Below are positions 1 to 8,499 of a DNA stretch of 43,467 nucleotides, piece after piece. How positions within the stretch are numbered: position 1 is the first letter of the stretch; each line of letters starts with the position of its first letter. The notes under the pieces are model-generated. The model was not told the DNA's origin and did not search any database. It worked only from the letters and a program-made list of their open reading frames with translations. The position numbers were made by a program, and so were the translations under genes. Origin of the DNA: Gemmataceae bacterium (GTDB taxonomy: Bacteria > Planctomycetota > Planctomycetia > Gemmatales > Gemmataceae); assembly GCA_028288765.1 (NCBI GenBank), contig JAQGHQ010000269.1:1-43467 (forward strand). Direction: 5' to 3'.

Positions 1-601
1 CGGTGGGCGGACGGACGGTCAAAGGACGCGCCATGGCTGGGTCTCCCACGCCCGGGCGGCTCGGCGTTCATTCGACCAGGAATTGGGTGACAAATTCCCA
101 CACCATTTATGTGACACCACGGTTAACACTTGGCGCGAGCGCGCGACACCCCGGGCCCGTCTCCCGGGCCCCCGCCAGAGGGTGGGCGGACCCCGCCTTC
201 CCTCCCGGTTGCTCCACCCGCCCGCACTCCGGCCAGTCATCCGACGCCCCATGCCCGGAGGCCATTCGGGTTCTGACCGACCGCATCCGACCGACCATTC
301 CCTGACGATCCTCGCGCGCCGATTTGATGACTACTCGATGACCGACGGCCGTCACGAACCACTGATTTCCCCGGTGCTTGCCGTGGACAACTTTCCCGCA
401 CATTTCAGACGATGCACAAGGTGTGGCGGCCTCTGGCTCGGCCGTGGCACGGGTGTTCCGAAAAATGCAGTATGATACCCGGACCGAGGCGTCTCCACTC
501 TTCGGGGGGATCGGTCCGGGTATCCCCGGACATCCATTGCCCCCGCCCCTGTATCCCGCCCCGCCCACGAGCAATCACCCCTGCCCCCTGGTAACGATCC
601 G
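1..601. other. Intergenic region upstream of the DUF1552 operon
   Basis: About 600 bases without a coding region I can support. The open frames on both strands are short, overlap each other and give Pro/Arg-rich translations typical of high-GC non-coding DNA. The promoter of the downstream operon should lie here. A TATGAT hexamer at 471-476 could be a -10 box, but I see no matching -35 box at the usual distance. Confidence 0.5.
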
Positions 602-1999
602 ATGAGCAACATCCTCTCGCAGCGCTGGCTGCTCGACCGCCGGCGATTCCTCCGCGGCGCCGGCGCCGCGGTGGGGTTACCGCTGTTGGACGCCATGACC
701 CCGTTACGGGCCGCGCCCGCCTCCCCGGAGAAGCCCCGGCGCAGCGTGTTCGTCTACGTCCCGAACGGCGTCAACGGGATGACGTGGCAGGTCGCGAAGC
801 CGGGCCGCGGGTACGACCTCTCGCCGTCCCTGAAGCCCCTGGAGACGCACCGCGACGACTTCACCGTGTTCAGCGGGCTGCACCACCCGAACGGACTCGG
901 CCAGGCCCACGTCTGCGCCGACACCTGGCTCACCGGCGCGAGGATCGACGCCCAGAACGCCCGCAAGTACGAGAACACCATCTCGTGCGACCAGCTGATG
1001 GCCGAGGTCGTCGGGCAGCAGACCCGGTTCCCGTCGCTGGAGTTATCCATCAGTTCGGGCACCGGGCAGCCCGGCAACTCGACCACCCTGGCGTTTTCAC
1101 GGGACGGCGTCCCGCTCCCGGCCGAGGACAACCCGCGGCTCGTCTTCAACCGCCTGTTCGGCGAGGAGGCGGGCGGGGCCGCCGCCCAGCGGGCCAGGCT
1201 CGAAAAGCGGCGGAGCGTCCTCGACGCCGTCCACGACGACGCCAAGTCGCTCCGCCGGGAGCTGGGCACCGACGACCGGACGAAACTCGACGAATACCTC
1301 CACTCCGTCCGCGACGTGGAACAGCGGGCCGCCCGGCTCGAGTCGTGGCTAAACGTCCCGAAACCGGCGGTCGAACAGAAACTGGCCGCCCCGTTCCAGC
1401 GGGACGTGTCCAAGGCCCAGGCGGGCGAATACTGGCGGACCATGTTCGACCTGATCGTCCTCGCCCTCCGCACGGACATGACCCGGGTGGTGACGTACAT
1501 GAACGGGAGCGAAGGGAACGGCCTCGCCATCCCCGAGATCGGCATCACCCAGGCCCGGCACAACCTGTCCCACCACAACGGCGACCCGGTCGTCCTCGAC
1601 CGTCTCGCCAAGAGCGACGCCTTCCTCATGCGGATGTTCGCCGGCTTTCTCGACCGGCTCCGCGAGGTGCGGGACGGCGGCGAGCCGCTGCTCGACCGGA
1701 CGATGGTGCTGTTCGGCAGCGGCATGAGCTATGGCCACAGCCACGCCAACAGCAACCTGCCGATCCTTCTCGCCGGCGGCCGCGGTCTGGGCCTCAAACA
1801 CGGCCAGCACATCGACTACAACCACCCGAAGGGGCACGCCTACACCCTGAGCTACGAGGAGTGGATGGGCCTGTGCGGGAAGCCGCGGGACGGCCAGGCC
1901 CGGCTCAGCAACGTGATGCTGACCATGCTCCAGAAGATGGGTGTTGAGACCGAGCGGTTCGTGGACAGCACCGGGCCGGTGTCGGAGGTGGTGACGTGA
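602..1999 (+). CDS. DUF1552 family Tat-exported protein
   Basis: 465 residues. Residues 13-19 read RRRFLRG followed by a small hydrophobic stretch, a twin-arginine signal, so the protein is probably exported folded. The rest matches the planctomycete DUF1552 family as I know it: the stretch beginning SVFVYVPNGVN near residue 48, the FSGLHHPNG motif, and a C-terminal part with FGSGMSYGHSHANSNLP. Members are usually encoded next to DUF1592/DUF1588/DUF1585 cytochrome-like proteins, and one lies two genes downstream. The biochemical role of the family is not established; the fold resembles a sulfatase/alkaline-phosphatase-like domain, which is only inference. ATG 602 is used because the Tat motif follows directly; no strong Shine-Dalgarno is visible. 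The stop overlaps the GTG start of the next gene by 4 bases, suggesting coupling. Confidence 0.93.
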   Translation: MSNILSQRWLLDRRRFLRGAGAAVGLPLLDAMTPLRAAPASPEKPRRSVFVYVPNGVNGMTWQVAKPGRGYDLSPSLKPLETHRDDFTVFSGLHHPNGLGQAHVCADTWLTGARIDAQNARKYENTISCDQLMAEVVGQQTRFPSLELSISSGTGQPGNSTTLAFSRDGVPLPAEDNPRLVFNRLFGEEAGGAAAQRARLEKRRSVLDAVHDDAKSLRRELGTDDRTKLDEYLHSVRDVEQRAARLESWLNVPKPAVEQKLAAPFQRDVSKAQAGEYWRTMFDLIVLALRTDMTRVVTYMNGSEGNGLAIPEIGITQARHNLSHHNGDPVVLDRLAKSDAFLMRMFAGFLDRLREVRDGGEPLLDRTMVLFGSGMSYGHSHANSNLPILLAGGRGLGLKHGQHIDYNHPKGHAYTLSYEEWMGLCGKPRDGQARLSNVMLTMLQKMGVETERFVDSTGPVSEVVT

Positions 2000-3756
2000 C
2001 CCCGGCCGTCTCGGCGCTGGCAGCTCTCGTCGGGTTCGGCGCAGCTCTCGGCGCCACCCCGTCCGGCCCGACCCTCGAACCCACCCGGCAAGTCACCGGC
2101 GTGCTGGAGGAGGTGGACTTCATTCACCAGACCGGGCGGTTCCGGATCGGCCCGGCCGACGACCGGGTCGAGTTCACCCTGCGGCCCGACGCCGCGGTCG
2201 AATACCTGAACGCCGGGGCCGACCTGCGGGACCTGCCGCTCGGAACGGCGTTCGAATTCACCCTGCACCGGGACCCGGACGGCCGGTTCACCCGGGCCGT
2301 GCGGATCCGCGACCGGTTCACCGCGGACGCCCGGGCCGGCACCACGTACCGGGTGGACGAGGTAAACCCCGCTGCCGGGACGTTCCGTGCCACCCCGCTC
2401 GTTCGGGGCGGCAGTGGCCCGAAGGAGCGGCCGGCGGCCGGCACGACCGAGTTCCGGACCACCGCCCGGACCCGAATCTGGCAGGGTGACAAGACGGTGT
2501 CGCTCGCCACGGTCGCGGTGGGCGACGAGATACTCGCGGACATGACCGGGGCGACCGCGGCGGTCTGCGCCGACGTCTGGATCGGGCGCGCCACCCACGC
2601 GGCCGTCACCGCCCGGCAGCGGCAGCGGTACGCCGCCTTCGTCAAGGCCCGGGGGCTGCCCGCGCGGGTCGAGCGGACGGACGGACGGACGCTCACCCTG
2701 GCGGTTTTCGGGGGTGAGCCGGCGAGCTCGGAACAGACCTGGCCGGGCGATAGCAGCCGGCCCGGCCGGAGCGTGCGGGTGTGCGTCGCCAACGAAGAAC
2801 TCCGGACCTGGAACCCGCCCGTCGACCACGAGTGGGGCAAGATCGTGGAGTTCCACAAGGCCGCGCCCGATTGCCGCGACGGGGTTCGGCTGGTGGTGAC
2901 GGTCAACCACATGCTCGAAGGGTTTCGCCGGGGGCGGTACGTCCGGGTGTTCCCGGACGCCTGGCGGCCGCAGGACCAGCCGTTCGGCGAACAGCTGTTC
3001 CACTACGGCGCCCGGGCGTTCCCGCCCGAGCTCGCGGAGTGCCCCGCGAAAGAGTACCCCGGCCAGTACCCGTTCCGCACCGATTACGGGAACACGCATC
3101 TGCCGTGGTACCAGCTCACGCCCGGCGCGGCCCCGCCCCCGGACTCCGAACACCGGGTCTTCGGTGAACTCCTGGCCGTGGATGCCGACCGCCGGTCCGG
3201 CCGGTTCCGGTCCGAGGAAACCCAGACCGAGGTCGAGTTCGCGTTGATCCCGGGCGGGACGGTCCGCTCCCGCAACGCCGACACCGATCTCGCGGACATC
3301 CCGGTCGGGACGCGGTGTCGATTCCACCTGTACCAGGACGAAGCCGGGACGTTCCGCCGGGCGAATTTCGTAACGGACGAGGTGAGCGACCTCGTCAAAA
3401 ACGGGGCCCTCTGGCGGGTCGAATCCCTGGATTTGGCCGCCGGAATGCTGACCGCCGCGCGCCAGCCGCCGGGAGTCAGGAACGACCAGGGCGATCCGGA
3501 GCAGCCGCCCGATATCGGCCGTACCACCCTCCGGGTCGGTGCGGACACCCGCGTCTGGAAGGGGGACAAGCAGGTCGCCCTCTCCGCCCTCGCGGTCGGC
3601 GACCTTCTGCTCGTCAACCGGACGGGCGACCGGCCCGGCCGCCCGTCTCGCTGCACGGACGTCTGGGTGGGGACCGAAACGCACAAGCAGTTCACGACCC
3701 CCCGACCCCGGAAACCCACGCCGCCGCTACCGGCTCCGAAGGGAACACCCCGGTGA
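1996..3756 (+). CDS. Exported hypothetical protein with a duplicated domain
   Basis: 586 residues, starting at a GTG that overlaps the previous stop as GTGA. Residues 1-20 form a short hydrophobic leader ending AALGA, so export is likely. The sequence contains an internal duplication: residues about 35-205 and 389-567 share the same order of landmarks, namely an SGRFR or TGRFR segment, a V-EF-L segment, a DLPLGT/DIPVGT segment, a TRIWQGDK/TRVWKGDK segment, a VAVGD/LAVGD segment and a CADVWIG/CTDVWVG segment. Between them (about 206-385) is a unique region with FHYGARAFPPELAECP. The repeats look beta-rich, but I recognise no named domain. Its place between DUF1552 and DUF1592 genes suggests it works with them in the envelope. 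Function unknown. Confidence 0.88.
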   Translation: MTPAVSALAALVGFGAALGATPSGPTLEPTRQVTGVLEEVDFIHQTGRFRIGPADDRVEFTLRPDAAVEYLNAGADLRDLPLGTAFEFTLHRDPDGRFTRAVRIRDRFTADARAGTTYRVDEVNPAAGTFRATPLVRGGSGPKERPAAGTTEFRTTARTRIWQGDKTVSLATVAVGDEILADMTGATAAVCADVWIGRATHAAVTARQRQRYAAFVKARGLPARVERTDGRTLTLAVFGGEPASSEQTWPGDSSRPGRSVRVCVANEELRTWNPPVDHEWGKIVEFHKAAPDCRDGVRLVVTVNHMLEGFRRGRYVRVFPDAWRPQDQPFGEQLFHYGARAFPPELAECPAKEYPGQYPFRTDYGNTHLPWYQLTPGAAPPPDSEHRVFGELLAVDADRRSGRFRSEETQTEVEFALIPGGTVRSRNADTDLADIPVGTRCRFHLYQDEAGTFRRANFVTDEVSDLVKNGALWRVESLDLAAGMLTAARQPPGVRNDQGDPEQPPDIGRTTLRVGADTRVWKGDKQVALSALAVGDLLLVNRTGDRPGRPSRCTDVWVGTETHKQFTTPRPRKPTPPLPAPKGTPR

Positions 3757-6176
3757 ATCGTATTTTTCTACTCGCTGCCCTGCTCCCGGCCGTCGCGGCG
3801 GCGCCCGCCCGGGCGGCGGACGACGGATTGGACCGGCTCGTCCGGCCGTTCTTCGCCGACCACTGCGTCAGCTGTCACGGGCCCAAGACGGCGAAGGGCG
3901 ACTTCCGCGTCGACACCCTGACCGTGGACTACGACTCCCCCAAGATGATGGCCCACTGGGAGGAGGTCATGGGCCGTGTCAACAGCGGGGACATGCCGCC
4001 GAAGGGGAAGCCCCGGCCGAAGCCGGCCGACGTCGCCCGGGTGGCCGAGTGGATCACCGGCCAGCTGGGCGAGGCCGAGGCGCGGGGGCAGGCGGCCGGC
4101 GGTGAACGGGTCGCGTTTCGTCGCCTGTCCCGAGAAGAGTACGCGAACACCGTCCGCGACCTACTCGGCGTGACCTTCGACGCGACCGACCCGACCGGGC
4201 TGCCGGACGACCCGGACTGGCACGGGTTCCAGCGGATCGGGTCCGTCCTGACGCTGTCGCCGGCCCACGTGGAGAAGTACCTCGCCGCGGCCGAGGCGGT
4301 CCTGAACGAGGCCCTCCCGACCGGCCCGCGGCCGGCGCGGGAGGTGGTCCGGTGGGGGGCGTTCGACCTCCGCGGGGGGAGCTGGAAGAAGTACGAGAAG
4401 GAGTACCAGGCCCGGGGGATCGCGGACAAGGTCCGGGCCGACGTGGTGCCGAACAACGGCGCCCTCGACGACCACACGTTGCACGTCGAGAAGGCCGGCG
4501 ATTACCTCGTCCGGGTCAAACTCAGCGGCCTGCGGCCGGAGGGCGGGCGGGCCCCGCGCCTCCGGCTCTACGACGCGACCATCGGCCGGCTCCTGTTCGA
4601 GCGGGACGTGGAGGCCCCGGAGGCCGCGCCGGTGACGATCGAGGTCCGCGTCCACCTGCCGGCCGGGGACCACAACGTCCGGATCATGAACGCCGTCCCG
4701 GGGCCGAATCCGGAAGACCGCCGGTCCCGGTCGAGCGAGGTGCCGAACGCCTTCACCGGCCTCCGGACCCGCGTCCCCTGGCAGATGAAGTTCACCGACG
4801 ACGACGGCAAGCCGATCGTCCCGTTCCTGCTGGTGGACTTCATCGAGTGGGACGGCCCGGTCCTCGCCTCCTGGCCGACCCCGGCCTACAAACAGGTCTT
4901 TTTCGGCGGCGAGTCGGCGGCCAAGGACCTGACATACGCCCGGCAGGTCGTCACCCGGTTCGCCGAGCGGGCGTGGCGGCGGCCGGTGCGACCCGCGGAG
5001 GTCGACCGCCTCGTCGCGCTCGTCGAGAAAGCGCAGAAGCTCGGCGACAGCTTCGAGGCGGCGGTCAAGACCGCCCTCCTGGCCGTCCTCAATTCGAAGA
5101 GCTTCCTGTACCTCGAAGAAGGCAGCGCGGCGGCCCCGGCCCCGGGCCTCACCGACTGGGAGCTGGCTTCGCGGCTGTCGTACTTCTTGTGGAGTTCGAT
5201 GCCCGACCGGCGATTGTTCGACTTGGCCCGCGAGGACAAGCTCCACCAGCCTGACGTCCTCCGGGCCGAAGTCCGGCGGATGCTGACCGATCCGAAGGCG
5301 GCCGCGTTCGGCGAGTCGTTCCCGCGGCAGTGGCTCCAGCTGCGCAAGGTGGGCATGTTCGCCCCGGACCGGACGCTCTACCCCGAGTACGACGAGTACC
5401 TGGAAAAGAGCATGATCGCGGAGACGACGAGCTACTTCCGCGAGGTCTTGGCACGCAACGCCGGTCTCCGCGAGTTTCTCGACTCCGACTGGACGATGCT
5501 CAACGAACGCCTGGCGGCGCACTACGCAATCCCGGGCGTGGCCGGTGAGGAAATGCGGCGGGTGCCTCTCGCCCCCGAACACCACCGGGGCGGCCTGCTC
5601 ACGCACGCCTCGGTCCTGAGCCTGACGTCCGACGGCACGCGGCACCGGCCCGTTCACCGCGGCGTGTGGGTGCTGGAGTCGATCATCAACCGGCCGCCTC
5701 CGCCGCCGCCGGCGAACGTCCCCGCGCTCGGGACGCCGTCGGCCAAGGCGCGGAAGACGACGGTCCGGGAGAAGCTCGAACTGCACCGGGCCGACGCGAA
5801 CTGTGCCGCCTGCCACCAGCGGATCGACCCGCTCGGCCTCGCGTTCGACAACTACGACGCGATCGGCCGCTGGCGGGCGGTGGAAACCGTCCGCGACGGC
5901 ACCGGTGGCGGCCCCCCGATCGACCCGAGCGGGGAGCTGATCGACGGCCGGAAGTTCGCCGACGCCGCCGGCCTGAAACGCCTGTTGTTCGAAGACACCG
6001 ACAAGTTTGTCACCGCGTTCGCCGAAAAACTCGCCACCTACGCCCTGCGCCGCGGCATGACGTTCGGCGACCGTGCCGGGCTGAAGCGACTCGTCGAGCA
6101 GTCGAAGCCGGGCGGGTACAAGCTCGCCTCGTTCATCGAATCACTCGTCCTGAGCGACCTGTTCCGGAAGCGGTGA
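3753..6176 (+). CDS. DUF1587/DUF1592/DUF1588/DUF1585 cytochrome-like exported protein
   Basis: 807 residues from GTG 3753, which overlaps the preceding stop as GTGA; the frame is open further upstream, but a signal peptide (residues 1-21, ending PARA) starts exactly here. Order of regions: PSCyt1-like c-type haem segment with CVSCH at 38-42; DUF1587 around 122-185 (REEYANTVRDLLG); a beta-rich region resembling carbohydrate-binding modules around 190-380; DUF1595 around 400-465; DUF1592 around 466-600 (LSYFLWSSMPD); DUF1588 around 610-720 with a second CxxCH (C684, C687, H688); DUF1585 to the end. Such proteins are very common in planctomycetes and are thought to be periplasmic haem proteins; substrate unknown. 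It is the third gene of a coupled operon. Full length for the family. Confidence 0.95.
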   Translation: MNRIFLLAALLPAVAAAPARAADDGLDRLVRPFFADHCVSCHGPKTAKGDFRVDTLTVDYDSPKMMAHWEEVMGRVNSGDMPPKGKPRPKPADVARVAEWITGQLGEAEARGQAAGGERVAFRRLSREEYANTVRDLLGVTFDATDPTGLPDDPDWHGFQRIGSVLTLSPAHVEKYLAAAEAVLNEALPTGPRPAREVVRWGAFDLRGGSWKKYEKEYQARGIADKVRADVVPNNGALDDHTLHVEKAGDYLVRVKLSGLRPEGGRAPRLRLYDATIGRLLFERDVEAPEAAPVTIEVRVHLPAGDHNVRIMNAVPGPNPEDRRSRSSEVPNAFTGLRTRVPWQMKFTDDDGKPIVPFLLVDFIEWDGPVLASWPTPAYKQVFFGGESAAKDLTYARQVVTRFAERAWRRPVRPAEVDRLVALVEKAQKLGDSFEAAVKTALLAVLNSKSFLYLEEGSAAAPAPGLTDWELASRLSYFLWSSMPDRRLFDLAREDKLHQPDVLRAEVRRMLTDPKAAAFGESFPRQWLQLRKVGMFAPDRTLYPEYDEYLEKSMIAETTSYFREVLARNAGLREFLDSDWTMLNERLAAHYAIPGVAGEEMRRVPLAPEHHRGGLLTHASVLSLTSDGTRHRPVHRGVWVLESIINRPPPPPPANVPALGTPSAKARKTTVREKLELHRADANCAACHQRIDPLGLAFDNYDAIGRWRAVETVRDGTGGGPPIDPSGELIDGRKFADAAGLKRLLFEDTDKFVTAFAEKLATYALRRGMTFGDRAGLKRLVEQSKPGGYKLASFIESLVLSDLFRKR

Positions 6177-6193
6177 CCGCCGGCATAAGGTGG

Positions 6194-6238
6194 CCCCTCT
6201 GTCGCGGCCCCCGGGCCCCGACCGGGCCGCGGGAGGGG
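6194..6238 (+). terminator. Hairpin after the DUF1552/DUF1592 operon
   Basis: CGCGGCCC at 6203-6210 pairs with GGGCCGCG at 6224-6231, and CCCCTC at 6194-6199 pairs with GAGGGG at 6233-6238. The hairpin lies 18 bases after the operon's stop codon. There is no T-run after it, so it is a stabilising or Rho-assisted 3' end rather than a classical intrinsic terminator. Confidence 0.55.
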
Positions 6239-6542
6239 TGAGTGCGATCGGCCTACCGAGGTCGCCAATCGTGGGTGCCCGCCTCCAGTGATTCCAGTTC
6301 GGCGGGTCTCGGCCCTCCCGAGCGGAACACTCTTCGTAAATCCCCGGCCGCGATCGCGCGAGTTCCCTACCACTTTCGGGGTTCTACTGCTTGGGGACCA
6401 AGGGTTTGCGACGATCTGACCGATTGACGTCACCCGCTCATCGGGGGTGAGTTCGACACACTCTCGGGTCCGAGCGAAATTCCTTCGCCCCCTCCGACTG
6501 TTCATCACCGGGTCGCGGTGGGGGCCAGAGATTCTCCGATAC

Positions 6543-6611
6543 CCGTCCGGTGAGGTCGTCTGCCGGGAACGGCTCGGCGGGCTCCACAAGCACTACTATT
6601 GCCAGGCCGCC
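6543..6611 (+). pseudogene. Possible C-terminal scrap of an integrase/transposase
   Basis: In one frame this reads GEVVCRERLGGLHKHYYCQAA. A segment of the type RLGGLLxHYYRxAA followed by a stop is what I remember at the C-terminus of planctomycete integrase-core transposases. Here the frame runs on without a stop into non-coding-like sequence, and nothing upstream is recognisable. It lies in the otherwise featureless stretch 6239-6749. The call relies on recall of the family and should be treated as tentative. Two further pieces of an integrase-type gene lie at 8229 and 11084, on the same strand. Confidence 0.35.
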
Positions 6612-6749
6612 AGATCGCCCGCACGTGTCCGACTACCCCCAGCCAGTCCTCGTGACTACCCGCCCAGCCCCCTTCGTGACACCGACGTTGAACCATTCTC
6701 CGGTGGAACGCCGGACGCGAAGCGACCCCGGTCCTCGACCCGGGGGTGG

Positions 6750-7910
6750 TCAGGGGATCGGTCCGTCAGATCCTTTCCCGGGCGGGCGGGGAACGTATTT
6801 CCACAAGACTTCGCGGTCAAGCCGAGTGGTATATGCATGGGCGCCGGCCGGATTCGGGTGGTGACCGTCCATGAACTCGGGGTCGGTCAGCCAGTCCCGG
6901 GCGTCGACCACCTCGGCCCGGTGTGTGGTCCGCAACCGCTCGATGAAGGCGGCGACCCGCCAGGTCCCGTCCGGGTGGTAGCTGGTTCGAATAAAACTCG
7001 ACTCCGGGACCCACACCACCACGTGCCGGAGCCCCTCCAGGTTGCACAGGTCGACCAGTTCGCAGAACGCGGCCTCCATCCCGGGGTGGGTCGGCTCACC
7101 CGTCATTTTGTACCAGTAATCCCTGAGGAACTGACACGGTTCTGGGTAGAGGTAGTAGCACCCGAGACGGGCGATGGCCTCTGGGAGGAACTCCCACCCC
7201 CACCGGTCGGTGTGCCGCCACAGGTGGTCGACCCGCCTCGCCTTCGAGACCGCGTCCGGGGCGGCCCAGAGCTGAAGGTTGTTCCGGTACGACACCCACG
7301 GGAAGAGCTGGCACCCCCGCCAATCGGCCCGGAACCGGGCGGGCGCAGGGTGGTAGCGGTCCAGGACCGCGAAGTCGCCCTGCCGGGCCCTGGCCGGTGG
7401 GATGAACTCGCCGTCGTTGACCAGGTTGTGTGGGAGGTGGAGAAAATAGGGGGAGAATTCGATCAGCACCAAGTCCGGACGTATCCCTTCGGCCAACAGC
7501 CGCCGGAGGCAGAGCAGCTGGACCACCACCCCGGAACTGTTCATCGCGAAGTTATAACAGAGCGGCCGCCCCGGCCCGGTCCCGGTCTGGCCCGGCAAGG
7601 TCTCGGGGCAGAACCCCATCGCGGTCAGCGAGCTGCCGAAGGCGACCACCAGTGGCCTGTCCGGCGGCCTGGCCGCGGCCACCTTCCGCAGCCGGGTCAG
7701 CTTCTTCCCGTACTCCACATCCCGGGCCTGGGGGAAGACGGCAGCGAGCGGGTAGTGGAACGCGACCTGGAGGGCGACGACTGAGACGAGGAGCGAGAGA
7801 ACAACACCCGCCGCCCGATCCCGACGACGGCAGACCGGACGCGGGCGGGTCGAAACCTGCCCGCGGGTGCGAGCGATCATGGCTGCCGTGAGCGACCCGG
7901 CTAGTCTCAT
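6750..7910 (-). CDS. Membrane-anchored SGNH-hydrolase-like protein
   Basis: 386 residues if started at ATG 7910; ATG 7880, ten codons later, is equally possible, and the frame is open to 8066. No clear Shine-Dalgarno settles the choice. One membrane segment lies at about 34-52, so most of the protein should face the periplasm. Signs of an SGNH/GDSL-type esterase fold are VVAFGSSLTAMGF at about 89-100 (block I, candidate nucleophile S93 or S94) and DGHHPNPAG near 348-356 (DxxH, block V). A central LVLIEFSPYFLH segment fits the parallel-strand core. AlgX/AlgJ-like and DUF1574-like proteins have the same pattern and modify polysaccharides; that role is inference here. It stands alone on the minus strand between integrase remnants. 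Confidence 0.72.
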   Translation of the reverse strand: MRLAGSLTAAMIARTRGQVSTRPRPVCRRRDRAAGVVLSLLVSVVALQVAFHYPLAAVFPQARDVEYGKKLTRLRKVAAARPPDRPLVVAFGSSLTAMGFCPETLPGQTGTGPGRPLCYNFAMNSSGVVVQLLCLRRLLAEGIRPDLVLIEFSPYFLHLPHNLVNDGEFIPPARARQGDFAVLDRYHPAPARFRADWRGCQLFPWVSYRNNLQLWAAPDAVSKARRVDHLWRHTDRWGWEFLPEAIARLGCYYLYPEPCQFLRDYWYKMTGEPTHPGMEAAFCELVDLCNLEGLRHVVVWVPESSFIRTSYHPDGTWRVAAFIERLRTTHRAEVVDARDWLTDPEFMDGHHPNPAGAHAYTTRLDREVLWKYVPRPPGKGSDGPIP

Positions 7911-8228
7911 GGGCGGACTCAAGGAACTCCGGGACGGTCTGGTGGGTTCGAGACTATGACCCAAACCGGGGGGCGTTGCAAGTGCAACCCGCGTGAAATA
8001 GCGGGTGTCGTCCCGGACCCCGAACACTCCCCCGGGCTGCCAGGAGCCTGTCCCTCGTCGGCCCATTGATCACGACCGTGTTCACCAGATCATCCCCCGC
8101 GGTGCGAGGCTCCACCGTGGTCTCCCGGCGATGCCCGTCCTTATCCTCGGGATTCCGCCGGTTTACGGAAACTCTGTCCTACCCCGAAACCCCGGCCCAC
8201 CACCCGACACCCCCACCCTCGCCCGAAC

Positions 8229-8443
8229 ATGCCCCCCCTCCTCCAACCCCTGTGGCCCCTCCTGGCCGCCGCCACCGACGCCGAACTCAAACGCATGGTC
8301 GAGTACCTCAAGGCCGAGAATCGCGTCCTCCGGGACAAACTGCCCGAACGGATCTCGGTCACCCCCGAGAGCGGAACCGGCTCGTCCGGCTCGGGTCCAA
8401 ACTCGGCGTGGCGATCCAAGACCTGATCACCACGGTCTCGCCG
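8229..8443 (+). pseudogene. N-terminal fragment of an integrase-core transposase, frameshifted
   Basis: The frame from ATG 8229 gives a Leu-rich start followed by MVEYLKAENRVLRDKLPERI, the N-terminal signature of integrase-core (IS3/IS481-like) proteins common in planctomycetes. After VTP the reading continues one base out of frame as RERNRLVRLGSKLGVAIQDL then ITTVSP, exactly what follows in intact relatives. Adding one C to the C5 run near 8370-8375 would restore a single frame, so a one-base loss is the simplest explanation. Homology ends near 8443, about 57 bases before the 3' end of the convergent C45 gene. The expected continuation is found 2.6 kb away at 11084-11206. Confidence 0.7.
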
Positions 8444-8499
8444 GCCGGGCCAGACCGGGAAGGCGTCCGGGGCTCACCCGCCAAACTCAATACAGCTCA

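Noticed and set aside
471..476. TATGAT as a firm promoter for the first operon
   Set aside because: No acceptable -35 box 16-18 bases upstream; only noted as a possibility.
1852..3684. A 610-codon open frame on the minus strand opposite the first operon
   Set aside because: Compositionally biased shadow of the duplicated-domain gene; no start signal or domain.
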